Shown piece after piece: positions 45,499 through 55,100 of a DNA stretch of 64,000 nucleotides (its first letter is position 1; each line of letters starts with the position of its first letter). The stretch spans positions 969,780 through 1,033,779 of the forward strand of contig NZ_WAGX01000004.1 of the NCBI RefSeq assembly GCF_008830185.1, written 5' to 3'. The position numbers and the translations under genes are program-made. The DNA is from Candidatus Galacturonatibacter soehngenii (GTDB taxonomy: Bacteria > Bacillota > Clostridia > Lachnospirales > Lachnospiraceae). Below the pieces are notes generated by a model. That model made no database searches. It saw only the letters and a program-made list of their open reading frames with translations, and had not been told where the DNA came from.

Positions 45499-46881
45499 TT
45501 AGTTACCTAATACAGCGTTAATTCCATCAATCAAAGTTGTAGTAGCAGTAGCTAAATCATAGTCACCATAACTTAATCCTTGCATTACGTCATAGTAAAC
45601 ACCATCTGGGTTGTTCTTTAATTTAGCATCTTCAAATTTAGGATCTAATGCAAATTGTGTCCAAGCAAGAACTTTTCCATTTGCTTCTGCAACTGTTTTA
45701 TTTAATAAATCATTATCAGTACAAATCTGTAAACCAGCTTTGCTTAGAGGGATACCTCTTTCAGAAGCCATAATCTTAACGCCTTCTTCTTCATTTAATA
45801 AGAAGTTAACCAATTTTGCACATGCTTCTTTGTTTGCTGCTGATTCAGCAATAGAGAATCCTAAAGAAACTTTAGAGAATCCACCTTGGTACTCACCCAT
45901 ATCTTTAAAATAATCACCAACAACAAATTCCTGTCCTTCTTCTAAAGCTGACTCAAACTTAGAAGCTGATGAATCCCATTCAAAGATACCTGCATAAATG
46001 CCATTCATCCATTTAGGGTTCTTATCAAGTGAATCTGCACCATCACCAGTAATTGTTTCGATTGTAGGAATTACATGTGAATCTTCAAGTGACTTAATGA
46101 ATTCTAAACCTTTTTGAACTTCTTCTTCTGTATACTGTAATTTATTATCTTCTACCCATGGTTTTCCATATACAGACTCTAAGTAATAAACCATAAGAAT
46201 TGTTCTGTCAAGTTCACCCATAGCAAGTGGATAATAATCATCACCTAATTTAGTCTTAAAAGTTTCACCAGCTTTTTTCAACTCTTCTAATGAAGTAGGT
46301 ACAGCAATACCAGCTTTTTCAAAAGTAGCTTTGTTCCAGTAGAAAATTCTACCTGTCATTGATACAGGAACTGCTTGTAACTTACCTGCTACTGTACATA
46401 AGTCTAATTTTGTCTGATCAAACTGTGTTAAATCAATAATATCTTTATATTCGTTCAAATCAGCAAAAACATTTCCGTCTGAACTAAATGAAGTAAGCCA
46501 GTTCCAGTTGATCTGTGTTACATCGGAACCTGTACCAGTTGCAAAGCCAGTTGCCATCTTTTCTTCCCAACCGTCCCATGCACCGTAGTTTACTTTTACT
46601 TCAATATCTTTGTTAAGTTCCATAAACTTATTAACAGCTGCTATTGTAGCTTCATGTCTTGAATCACCACCCCACCATGAGAACGTGATTACTGTTTTAC
46701 CATCTGCTGAATCTGTAGCAGTGTCTTTTGCATCATCTTTTGATGTATCAGCTGCTGCATCTTTTGATGTATCAGTTGTTGCGTCTGACGTTTTTGAATC
46801 TGTTTTAGATCCACAAGCCGCCAATGATAGTGCCATTGTTGATGCCATTAATAGGGCAACTAGTTTTTTAGCCTTTTTCAT
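45499..46881 (-). CDS. Carbohydrate ABC transporter solute-binding lipoprotein
   Basis: The 460-residue protein starts with a lipoprotein signal (lipobox LAAC, Cys23), then a Ser/Thr/Asp/Lys linker (DTSKDAAADTSKDDAKDTAT). A type 1 sugar-binding domain follows: ITFSWWGGDSRHEATIAAVN, TQINWNWLTS, FYWNKATFEKAGI and the C-terminal hinge. It captures oligosaccharides outside the membrane for the two permeases. It is the first gene of the transporter operon. Its start overlaps a three-codon open frame (ATG GTA TTA TGA) that has the better-spaced ribosome binding site. Confidence 0.93.
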   Translation of the reverse strand: MKKAKKLVALLMASTMALSLAACGSKTDSKTSDATTDTSKDAAADTSKDDAKDTATDSADGKTVITFSWWGGDSRHEATIAAVNKFMELNKDIEVKVNYGAWDGWEEKMATGFATGTGSDVTQINWNWLTSFSSDGNVFADLNEYKDIIDLTQFDQTKLDLCTVAGKLQAVPVSMTGRIFYWNKATFEKAGIAVPTSLEELKKAGETFKTKLGDDYYPLAMGELDRTILMVYYLESVYGKPWVEDNKLQYTEEEVQKGLEFIKSLEDSHVIPTIETITGDGADSLDKNPKWMNGIYAGIFEWDSSASKFESALEEGQEFVVGDYFKDMGEYQGGFSKVSLGFSIAESAANKEACAKLVNFLLNEEEGVKIMASERGIPLSKAGLQICTDNDLLNKTVAEANGKVLAWTQFALDPKFEDAKLKNNPDGVYYDVMQGLSYGDYDLATATTTLIDGINAVLGN

Positions 46882-46911
46882 AATACCATTATCTCTCCTT
46901 TTGTTTTATCT

Positions 46912-46927
46912 TTGCAAAGGTTTGCAA
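46912..46927. promoter_or_regulatory. LacI-type palindrome in the solute-binding gene leader
   Basis: TTGCAAAGGTTTGCAA is a 16-bp palindrome (arms TTGCAAA/TTTGCAA) 31-46 nt before the solute-binding gene. It is in the right place for a roadblock operator of the local LacI protein. The centre is GG rather than the CG of many LacI/CcpA sites. Confidence 0.6.
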
Positions 46928-47015
46928 TATTTTGTAAAAAATAGGCATAAATGCTATTGAATTAGTTATTTAACCGTCTCTTTAGTCATTCATGCAAGTT
47001 TCTTTTTACTTTTTA

Positions 47016-47044
47016 ACTATAACATTACTGTTTTATAATGTCAA
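47016..47044 (-). promoter_or_regulatory. Promoter of the pectin transporter operon
   Basis: On the minus strand TTGACA (47039-47044), a 17-nt spacer and TATAGT (47016-47021) form a near-consensus promoter. The leader is about 130 nt long and contains the palindrome at 46912-46927. Confidence 0.8.
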
Positions 47045-47107
47045 CTGTGCATTTTACTATATGTAACACTTATTTTTTGTACAAATTCACAACACTTTTT
47101 TTGCATT

Positions 47108-47123
47108 TTGCAAACGTTACCAA
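47108..47123. promoter_or_regulatory. cre-like/LacI-like site upstream of the transporter promoter
   Basis: TTGCAAACGTTACCAA fits the CcpA cre consensus (WTGNAANCGNWNNCW) at every fixed position. It is also two mismatches from a perfect LacI-family palindrome. It lies about 65 nt upstream of the -35, so it could serve CcpA activation or looping by the local LacI protein. Confidence 0.55.
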
Positions 47124-47331
47124 TGCTATCAAGGCTTTTTGCAATGTTTTATAATTTGATAATTACTGACAAACCACTCCTTATTCTTCAACAAAAATCG
47201 AGTTTCACTCATGGTTTTTGTCTTTATAAGATATATCTGTCTTTAATTGTTGCAATCGTTGTCAAAACATTAGGTAAACTCTCAAAGAGATATGCACTAG
47301 TTGTTTTATCAGTACTATTTCTAATTTCAAA
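47124..47331. other. Intergenic stretch without recognised gene
   Basis: Between the cre-like site and the next terminator I see AT-rich sequence only. A plus-strand open frame here lacks a ribosome binding site and protein-like composition. Confidence 0.4.
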
Positions 47332-47360
47332 AGAGAAAGTATACCTTGTATACCTTCTCT
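47332..47360 (-). terminator. Terminator after the cNMP-binding protein gene
   Basis: On the minus strand AGAGAAGGTATAC and GTATACTTTCTCT pair with one mismatch around a three-base loop. T4 follows. Confidence 0.7.
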
Positions 47361-47366
47361 CTTACT

Positions 47367-47900
47367 TTAAATAATTTTTAAATTTAATTTATTACTTAAA
47401 TCACTTAAAAAACGCATAACAAATACTGTATAATTCAAATCATCTTTTACCATATCTTCCAAATCAGACTCTTTTAAAAGATTAATTCTTGCATAAATTG
47501 AATTTAATTTATATAGTGTTGCTGCTACAGGGTCAGTTTTATTGAGCTCATCAATTCCTTCTCTTACATGCTTTAAAAGATTTGCAAATATTTTGACATA
47601 AATCTCTGGACATTTATCAATCAGACTACCATATGTGCTAGCTTGTATATGATAAACAATTGTTTGATCCATCAAAGCCTTTACGGTATAGAGTCGAATC
47701 GAATCTTGAATAATTGGTATCCCTCCAAAATATCCTCCAGTTTTTATGTGAAAAATAGAATTTCTAGCTTTTTCTGTTACTTCTACTTCACCTTGCAATA
47801 CAATATAAATTGTAGTATCCGTACACTGTTCGTCTAAAATGATATTATTTGTATCATAAACCTTTGAATGACCTACCTTGTTCATTTTAGACAAGTCCAT
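47367..47900 (-). CDS. Cyclic nucleotide-binding-fold protein without DNA-binding domain
   Basis: The 177-residue protein has a Crp/Fnr-type beta-roll (residues about 15-110: NIILDEQCTDTTIYIVLQGE, HIKTGGYFGGIPIIQDS). A long helix follows (EIYVKIFANLLKHVREGIDE). The last 60 residues are helical but show no clear helix-turn-helix, unlike Crp. A ligand-binding sensor with a protein partner is possible. The phosphate-binding cassette is not canonical (no RxA after GE), so cAMP binding is doubtful. The gene is alone between the pectin locus and pyk. Confidence 0.7.
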   Translation of the reverse strand: MDLSKMNKVGHSKVYDTNNIILDEQCTDTTIYIVLQGEVEVTEKARNSIFHIKTGGYFGGIPIIQDSIRLYTVKALMDQTIVYHIQASTYGSLIDKCPEIYVKIFANLLKHVREGIDELNKTDPVAATLYKLNSIYARINLLKESDLEDMVKDDLNYTVFVMRFLSDLSNKLNLKII

Positions 47901-48038
47901 AAAAATGCCTCCTTGATGTTAGAATACTTCTAGCTATTAACATTCTAACGCTATTGAGAACATTATAATATACTTCATTTAACTTCATCAATAATCTTAC
48001 TTTGTTAAAAGTTATTATATTCCGCAGTAATTTGAGTA

Positions 48039-49478
48039 TTAATCTATTACACTTACACGCATCATATTACTAATTGGTGCATCTGCACATTCAATACTAG
48101 GTGCAGGTGAACCTGCTGTTAATACAACGACATCTCCGCTTTCCACATACTTTTTCTCTTTAATAATATTTAATGCTCTTGCAATAATATCTTCTGTTGA
48201 TTCTTCTTTCTCTGTTGAAATAATTGGTGTAACTCCCCAGTAAATCTGCATTTTTCTTAAAGTTCTCTCATTAGGCGAGATACCGATAATAGAAACACTA
48301 GGCTTAAAGCTTGATACTAATCTTGCAGTTGCACCAGATATGGTAGGTGTTACAATTAGCTTAGCATCTAAGTTATGTGAAGTACTAACAGTTGAATATC
48401 CAACTGCACTTGCTATACTTTTCTTTCTATGCATTGCTTTATTTTGAATTAATCTTTCATAATCTAAATGTTGCTCTGTTGAATTAGCAATCTTAACCAT
48501 CATCTTTAAAGCTTCAACAGGGTATTTACCTGCAGCCGTTTCTCCGGATAGCATAACTGCATCTGTTCCATCATAAATAGCATTGGCTACATCTGTTACT
48601 TCTGCTCTGGTAGGTCTTGGATTACGAATCATAGAATCTAACATTTGAGTTGCAGTAATAACTGGTTTGTACTTTTCATTACATTTTTTGATAATCATTT
48701 TTTGTAAATAAGGAAGTTCATCTGCTGCGATTTCAACACCTAAGTCTCCTCTGGCAACCATGATACCATCTGAATAATGTATAATTTCATCAATATTATT
48801 AATACCTTCTGCATTTTCAATCTTGGCAATAACATTAATATGCTCTGCATTATGTTCTTTTAATATTGCCTTAATTTCCTTAATACATTCAGCTGAACGG
48901 ACAAAAGATGCTGCAATAAAATCAATGTCTTGTCCAATACCAAAAATGATATCTTCTTTATCCTTTTGTGTAAGTGCTGGAAGCTTAATAATTACGTTAG
49001 GTACATTTACACCTTTTCTCATTCCTAGCTCACCACCATTGATAACCTTACATTTGATTTGTTTTCCATTGATTTCTAATACTTCAAATTCTAACAAACC
49101 ATCATCCACAAGGATTTTGTTTCCAACCTCTAAATCCTCTGCAAGTCCTTCATATGTGATATGTCCTATTGTCTCATCACCAATTATATCTTCACTAGTA
49201 AAAGTATAAATATCGTTTTCTTTTAATTCTACTTTTTTATTATCTTTTAAGAGACCTGTTCTGATTTCTGGACCTTTTGTATCTAGCAATATAGCAATTG
49301 GAATCTGAAGTTCATCTCTAATACTTTTAACCAAATCCATTCTGCCCTTTTGTTCCTCATAATCACCATGAGAAAAATTGAATCTTGCAATATCCATTCC
49401 TTCTTGGACTAACGCCTTTAACAAATCTCTATCGTTTGTGTTTGGTCCCATTGTACAAATTATTTTTGTTTTCTTCAT
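48039..49478 (-). CDS. pyk: Pyruvate kinase
   Basis: The 479-residue enzyme converts PEP and ADP to pyruvate and ATP. Motifs are KKTKIICTMGPNTND (N-term), ARFNFSHGDYEEQ, ILLDTKGPEIRTG, VMVARGDLGVEIAADELPYL (with the metal-site Glu/Asp region) and TATQMLDSMIRNPRPTRAEV. The common Gram-positive C-terminal PEP-utiliser-like extension is absent. The ATG at 49476-49478 is preceded by AGGAGG 8 nt away; the longer frame has no ribosome binding site. Confidence 0.96.
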   Translation of the reverse strand: MKKTKIICTMGPNTNDRDLLKALVQEGMDIARFNFSHGDYEEQKGRMDLVKSIRDELQIPIAILLDTKGPEIRTGLLKDNKKVELKENDIYTFTSEDIIGDETIGHITYEGLAEDLEVGNKILVDDGLLEFEVLEINGKQIKCKVINGGELGMRKGVNVPNVIIKLPALTQKDKEDIIFGIGQDIDFIAASFVRSAECIKEIKAILKEHNAEHINVIAKIENAEGINNIDEIIHYSDGIMVARGDLGVEIAADELPYLQKMIIKKCNEKYKPVITATQMLDSMIRNPRPTRAEVTDVANAIYDGTDAVMLSGETAAGKYPVEALKMMVKIANSTEQHLDYERLIQNKAMHRKKSIASAVGYSTVSTSHNLDAKLIVTPTISGATARLVSSFKPSVSIIGISPNERTLRKMQIYWGVTPIISTEKEESTEDIIARALNIIKEKKYVESGDVVVLTAGSPAPSIECADAPISNMMRVSVID

Positions 49479-49542
49479 AATTTTACCTCCTAAAGCGGAC
49501 ACATAAATCGTGTCTTTATCGTTGACATTATGCATAATATGA

Positions 49543-49576
49543 GCCTCTTATATTCATACATCATTGTATAAGAGGC
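49543..49576. terminator. Hairpin after the rhomboid-like gene
   Basis: GCCTCTTATA (49543-49552) pairs perfectly with TATAAGAGGC (49567-49576), 20 nt after the gene stop. No strong T-run follows on the minus strand. Confidence 0.5.
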
Positions 49577-49595
49577 CAATTTAAACCTAAATGAA

Positions 49596-50405
49596 TCATT
49601 TTTTTATGTGCTTATGTGTAAATAGATGATCTTGGCAATATTCATAGTTGCCGTCGCATTTTGAACAAAATCGAAACTCTAACTCATCACCATCTTCTTC
49701 TGTACGGCCACAAATAGCACATTTATGTTTGGTAATGCCTTTTTGTTGTGAAACGGCTCTTTTATACACTTGCTTACGATGTATCTCATGTGGAGACATC
49801 CTTTTATAGTTTCTTGTAGCCAGAAAAAATATAAGAAAGTTTGCAAATGATAGCACGACACAAATCTTTGTGGCAATATTCCCAGTTATTAGCATATAAG
49901 CAAAGTATGCTCCATTAAACAATGCTAACCACTTGGCCTTTACCGGTATAATAAAAAACAATAAAAACTGCATATTGGGATACGTGGCTGCAAATGCAAA
50001 TAACAGTGAAAAATTCAAATAAGATGTACCCAATAAATATGACTTTCCTGTAATTAAATAGACAATAATCGCCGCCAAAACATGTCCTAAAATTCCAACC
50101 AGAAAATACATATTAAATCGAAATGCTCCCCATTGGTTTTCTAGATTGGTGCCTATCATGTAATACAAATACAACGCTAATATAGCAAATAATCTACCAC
50201 CTGGTCCTTGAATAAGGAATGTAAAAATTCTCCAAACCTGTCCTCTTAGTATAGCTGCAGCATTTAAAGATAAATAATTGAAATAAATCTCAGGTGCAAC
50301 CATATCCAACACTGTTCCAATACCATATAATATGATAATATAATACATTAGATTATGTATTGCATATTTACCAAATTTTCTTTCAAGCTTGTTTAATAAA
50401 TTCAT
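49596..50405 (-). CDS. Rhomboid-like membrane protein with C-terminal zinc ribbon
   Basis: The 269-residue protein has about six membrane helices resembling rhomboid (NAAAILRGQVWRIFTFLIQG is the L1-loop WR region, then MYFLVGILGHVLAAI). The catalytic GxSG serine motif is replaced (LLGTSYLNFSLLFAFAATYP) and the last helix lacks the His. It is therefore probably an inactive rhomboid. The cytosolic tail is a zinc-binding module: CAICGR, then FCSKCDGNYEYCQDHLFTHKH. AGAAAGGTG precedes the ATG. It follows the CorA gene by 26 nt and is likely co-transcribed. Confidence 0.75.
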   Translation of the reverse strand: MNLLNKLERKFGKYAIHNLMYYIIILYGIGTVLDMVAPEIYFNYLSLNAAAILRGQVWRIFTFLIQGPGGRLFAILALYLYYMIGTNLENQWGAFRFNMYFLVGILGHVLAAIIVYLITGKSYLLGTSYLNFSLLFAFAATYPNMQFLLFFIIPVKAKWLALFNGAYFAYMLITGNIATKICVVLSFANFLIFFLATRNYKRMSPHEIHRKQVYKRAVSQQKGITKHKCAICGRTEEDGDELEFRFCSKCDGNYEYCQDHLFTHKHIKK

Positions 50406-50431
50406 GTTATTAGCACCTTTCTACAAATTAA

Positions 50432-51373
50432 TTAAAACAAATCTTTTTTGGCAAAGAACAATGCCAGCATAATTGTAATCACCAACGAAAATACAATTAC
50501 ATATGCAAAACCAAACGGACTTGATGCTCCAGGCATACCATCTGGATTTACATTCATACCATAAAAGCTTGCTATCATAGTTGGTATTGACATAACAATT
50601 GTTACTGTAGCTAAGAATTTCATCACAATATTTAAATTATTGGAAATAACTGAAGCAAATGCATCCATCGTACCGCTTAAAATACCACTATAAATATTTG
50701 CCATTTCAATTGCCTGCTTATTTTCAATAATTACATCTTCTAATAATTCTCTATCTTCTGGGTATTTTTTTATACTTTCTGTTTTCAGTAATTTCTCCAA
50801 AACAACCTCGTTAGATCTTAATGATGTCGTAAAATATACTAGGCTCTTTTCCAATTCTAGAAGCTCTATTAATTCTTCATTTTTCGTCGACACATGAAGC
50901 TTTCTTTCAATCACTTCACTTTTTTTATCAATGATTCTAAGATAGTGCAAAAACATTGTTGCATTTTTATATAACATCTGTAGTATGAATCTTGTCTTTT
51001 TGTATGTGTAAAAATTCCTTACTCGTCCATCCATAAATGCACCTAACACTGGTGTATCCTCTAGACAAATTGTAAATATCAATTCATCTGTAATAATTAT
51101 AGCAAGTGGAATCGTCACATACCAATCCTTATTATTCCTCTCCTCAATTATAGGTATATCAACTAAAATCATGGTATACCTGTCCTCTACTTCAATTCTC
51201 GAACGTTCTTCTTCATCTAAAGACGCTCTTAAATGCTCCACATCAATGTTATATTGATTCGAAATATCAAGTATCTCCGTAGCTGTCGGATCTGTCAATG
51301 CAACCCAGCATCCCTCCTGAATTTCATTCACTTCTTGTATTCCTTCATCAACTGTTCTAAAAATCCTGATCAT
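50432..51373 (-). CDS. CorA family magnesium transporter
   Basis: The 313-residue protein has the CorA pattern: a large soluble N-terminal domain, a long helix, and two C-terminal membrane helices with the signature YGMNV in IASFYGMNVNPDG. It forms pentameric channels for Mg2+ or related divalent metals. The ATG at 51371-51373 has AAAGGAG 8 nt upstream; the earlier ATG is within that ribosome binding site region. First gene of a two-gene unit with the rhomboid-like gene. Confidence 0.92.
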   Translation of the reverse strand: MIRIFRTVDEGIQEVNEIQEGCWVALTDPTATEILDISNQYNIDVEHLRASLDEEERSRIEVEDRYTMILVDIPIIEERNNKDWYVTIPLAIIITDELIFTICLEDTPVLGAFMDGRVRNFYTYKKTRFILQMLYKNATMFLHYLRIIDKKSEVIERKLHVSTKNEELIELLELEKSLVYFTTSLRSNEVVLEKLLKTESIKKYPEDRELLEDVIIENKQAIEMANIYSGILSGTMDAFASVISNNLNIVMKFLATVTIVMSIPTMIASFYGMNVNPDGMPGASSPFGFAYVIVFSLVITIMLALFFAKKDLF

Positions 51374-51569
51374 GGAATTTACTCCTTTCATTGTCTTATT
51401 AGTTTACTAGAATAAGACAATGTCAGTCTGTGCCAATGTCTTACCCTAATTATCTGTTTAAATTTAAGTAATTATTCCTCGGCACACCTTCCATGAGAAT
51501 ACACTTCCTTTCTTCTTAATTAATAGATTAAATAAGTGATATATCTTGTATTTCTTACAATTATTCTGT
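51374..51569. other. Intergenic region upstream of corA
   Basis: Within this part of the 317-nt gap I see only weak AT-rich promoter-like sequence. I looked for a magnesium riboswitch and could not recognise one by eye. Confidence 0.35.
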
Positions 51570-51598
51570 AAAAAAGCTTTCACATGAAGTGAAAGCTC
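51570..51598 (-). terminator. Terminator after the LysM gene
   Basis: AGCTTTCAC (51575-51583) pairs with GTGAAAGCT (51589-51597). T6 follows on the minus strand. Confidence 0.8.
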
Positions 51599-51690
51599 CA
51601 TTACACAAACTTTCTTGTCGCTACCATTATAATTTCTGCGTCCACTTTTGTCAATCGTAAGTCACATATTTTACATAGATGTACGAATAT

Positions 51691-51936
51691 TTACATAGAT
51701 GTTTCGACAGAAATCATCTTTGGAATACAGATTTCATCATTTATCTGGAGATTATAAACATTGATGTAAGGGTTTGCCATAATTAAGTCTGATACACTCA
51801 CTTCATAAGTTCTACTAATCTTATAAAGAGTATCTCCTTCTTTTATTACATAATAAAACCCTCTGCATCTGCAATTATTAATACACCTTGTATAAGCTTG
51901 GGAGTTATTTGTGTTTAAATTATTGTAATTATCCAT
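51691..51936 (-). CDS. Small LysM domain protein
   Basis: The 81-residue protein is a short N-terminal Asn/Cys-rich segment (CINNCRCRGF) followed by one LysM domain (YYVIKEGDTLYKISRTYEVS, then VSDLIMANPYINVYNLQIND). It ends EICIP and a short tail. LysM binds peptidoglycan or chitin GlcNAc. There is no signal peptide. Small cytoplasmic LysM proteins in sporulating Firmicutes are often spore-associated (SafA/YkzQ-like), which would suit this organism, but that is inference. Confidence 0.85.
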   Translation of the reverse strand: MDNYNNLNTNNSQAYTRCINNCRCRGFYYVIKEGDTLYKISRTYEVSVSDLIMANPYINVYNLQINDEICIPKMISVETSM

Positions 51937-52064
51937 AAAGCATTCCTCTTTTTCATTTCTCTATATAATATTCTTTTGACCATAATTTGTTGCAATTTTA
52001 CACAATTTTATATGTATTTTTTCTTATTATAATGCGTGATCAAACCGCTATACAAATTTAGTAT

Positions 52065-52093
52065 TTGTAATTGCAGAATCAATGTCGTATAAT
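52065..52093 (+). promoter_or_regulatory. Promoter of the dehydratase activase gene
   Basis: TTGTAA (52065-52070), a 17-nt spacer and TATAAT (52088-52093) lie about 105 nt before the start codon. The leader carries AGGAGG at 52167-52172 and the small inverted repeat ACAGT/ACTGT between it and the ATG. Confidence 0.6.
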
Positions 52094-52197
52094 AGTACCG
52101 AATCTTGTATTTGTCTGATGACGACTACCAAGCCCCATCTAAATCAAGTTTCACTTAATTTTGCTAGGAGGTAACAGTAACGAACTGTAATAATTAT

Positions 52198-55100
52198 ATG
52201 AAAAATCAAACACTATATCCATTGGGCATTGACATTGGTTCAACTACTGTCAAAATAGCCATTTTAGATGAAAAGAATAATATATTATTCTCTGATTATA
52301 GACGACATTTTGCTAATATTCAGGAGACTTTAGCATCCTTACTAGAAGAAGCTTACAAACAATTTGGAGAGCTTACACTCACACCTGTTATTACAGGTTC
52401 TGGTGGTTTAACTCTTTCGAAATATTTAAATATTCCCTTTGTTCAAGAAGTAATCGCTGTATCGACTGCATTACAAGACTATGCGCCTCAGACTGATGTC
52501 GCAATTGAACTAGGTGGAGAGGATGCAAAAATTATTTATTTTTCTGGTGGTTCGGTTGAACAACGTATGAACGGTATATGCGCTGGCGGAACTGGTTCTT
52601 TCATAGACCAAATGGCTTCTTTAATACAAACAGATGCTATGGGGCTTAATGAATATGCAAAAAATTATAAAGCAATTTATCCAATCGCTGCAAGATGTGG
52701 TGTATTTGCCAAATCAGATATTCAACCTTTAATCAACGAAGGGGCTACAAAGGAGGATTTATCTGCTTCTATCTTTCAGGCGGTTGTCAATCAAACAATC
52801 AGCGGTTTAGCTTGTGGTAAACCAATTCGAGGTCATATTGCATTTTTGGGAGGCCCACTGCACTTTTTATCCGAACTAAGGGAAGCATTTATTCGTACGT
52901 TAAATCTTGATGAGGAGCATATTATTGCACCTAGTCATTCCCACTTGTTTGCTGCCATAGGATCTGCTCAAACATCTAAAGGCGATGCAGTAATCTCTTT
53001 ATCTGATTTAAAAAATAAAATGAAAACAAGTATCAAGATGGAGTTCGAGGTTGAGCGTTTAGAACCTCTTTTTTCTTCCGAAGAAGAATATGCAAAGTTT
53101 GAAGCACGTCATAATCATCACCATGTAAAAACGGGTGATTTAGAAAGCTACAAAGGCAAATGCTTCTTAGGAATTGATGCTGGTTCTACAACAACTAAGG
53201 TTGCTTTAATTGGCGAAGACGGAGCTTTACTTTATTCGTTTTATAGTAGTAATAACGGAAGTCCCTTGGCAACGGCAATGAAAGCTATAAAAGAAATATA
53301 TGCAAAACTTCCTAACGAGGCTCAAATCGCATATTCTTGTTCTACTGGTTATGGTGAAGCACTTGTAAAGGCTGCTTTATTACTGGATGAAGGTGAAGTT
53401 GAAACCGTTTCTCATTATTATGCTGCTGCATTTTTTGATCCAGAAGTTGACTGCATCTTAGATATCGGCGGACAAGATATGAAGTGCATTCGAATTAAAA
53501 ACCAGACAGTTGACAGTGTACAACTGAATGAAGCTTGTTCAGCAGGTTGTGGTTCCTTTATTGAAACCTTTGCCAAATCATTAAACTTCACAGTAGAAAA
53601 TTTTGCAACAACTGCTCTATTTGCCAAGAATCCAATTGATTTAGGAACACGCTGTACGGTTTTTATGAATTCAAAAGTAAAACAAGCACAAAAAGAAGGT
53701 GCTGGCGTTGACGATATATCTGCTGGTCTTGCATACTCTGTTATTAAGAATGCTTTATTTAAAGTTATAAAAGTTTCAGATCCAAAAGAATTGGGAAAGA
53801 AAATAGTCGTACAAGGTGGAACCTTCTACAATGATGCTGTTTTAAGAAGTTTTGAAAAAATATCAAAATGTGAAGTAGTTCGTCCTGATATCGCTGGAAT
53901 TATGGGGGCCTTTGGAGCTGCCTTAATTGCTAGGGAACGTTATGAACTTACTGATACAAAAGAAAGTACCATGCTTTCGATTGATCAAATTAACGCCTTG
54001 GAATTTGATACTAAAATGAGTCGTTGCAGAGCTTGTACTAATAGCTGTGTTTTAACGATTAATCGATTTACAGGTGGACGCCAATACATTACAGGCAACC
54101 GTTGTGAACGTGGTATTGGTAAGGTTAAGAATAAAGATAATATACCTAATCTTTTTGAATACAAATACGAAAGAACGTTTTCCTATGAACCATTGCCTAA
54201 AGAAGATGCAATTCGCGGAACTGTTGGTATTCCAAGAGTTCTTAATATGTATGAGAATTATCCATTTTGGTTTACATTCTTTCATACTTTAAAGTTTCAG
54301 GTTGTCTTATCTCCTGATTCCACACGTAAGATATACGAGTTAGGCATTGAATCCATACCAAGTGAATCCGAGTGTTATCCAGCTAAATTAGCACACGGTC
54401 ATATCATGTGGTTGATTAAACATGGTGTAGACTTTATTTTTTATCCATGTATTCCATATGAGCGTAATGAATTTAAAGAAGCCAACAATCATTACAATTG
54501 TCCGATTGTAACTTCTTATGCGGAAAATATTAAAAATAATATCGATGAAATTGCTAGAGGAGACATTAATTTTAAAAATCCGTTTCTTTCTTTTGAAAGC
54601 AAAGAAACGATTATTCCTCAATTGGTAAAATCATTAGATGCTTTTAATCTTTCTTATGATGAAATAAAACAAGCGGTTGATTTAGCGTGGGAAGAATTAA
54701 TTCGCTCTAGAGAAGATATCAAACGAAAGGGAGAAGAAACCTTAAAATATTTAGAAGAAACTGGAAGACGTGGTATTGTTTTAGCTGGACGTCCTTACCA
54801 TATTGATCCTGAAATCAATCATGGAATTCCTGAGTTGATTAACTCCTATGGAATAGCTGTTCTCACAGAAGACTCTATTTCCCATTTAGAGCCAGTAGAA
54901 CGTCCTCTTTTGGTTATGGATCAATGGATGTATCATTCAAGGCTCTATGGGGCTGCTAACTACATTAAAACCAAAGAGAATTTGGACATGATTCAATTAA
55001 ATTCTTTTGGTTGCGGCCTAGATGCCGTTACAACAGACGAGGTAAGTGATATTTTGTCAAAATCAGATAAAATATATACCGTTCTTAAAATAGATGAGGT

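Noticed and set aside
51374..51690. Magnesium (M-box) riboswitch upstream of corA.
   Set aside because: No recognisable conserved core by eye, and M-boxes usually control mgtE/mgtA; a covariance search would be decisive.
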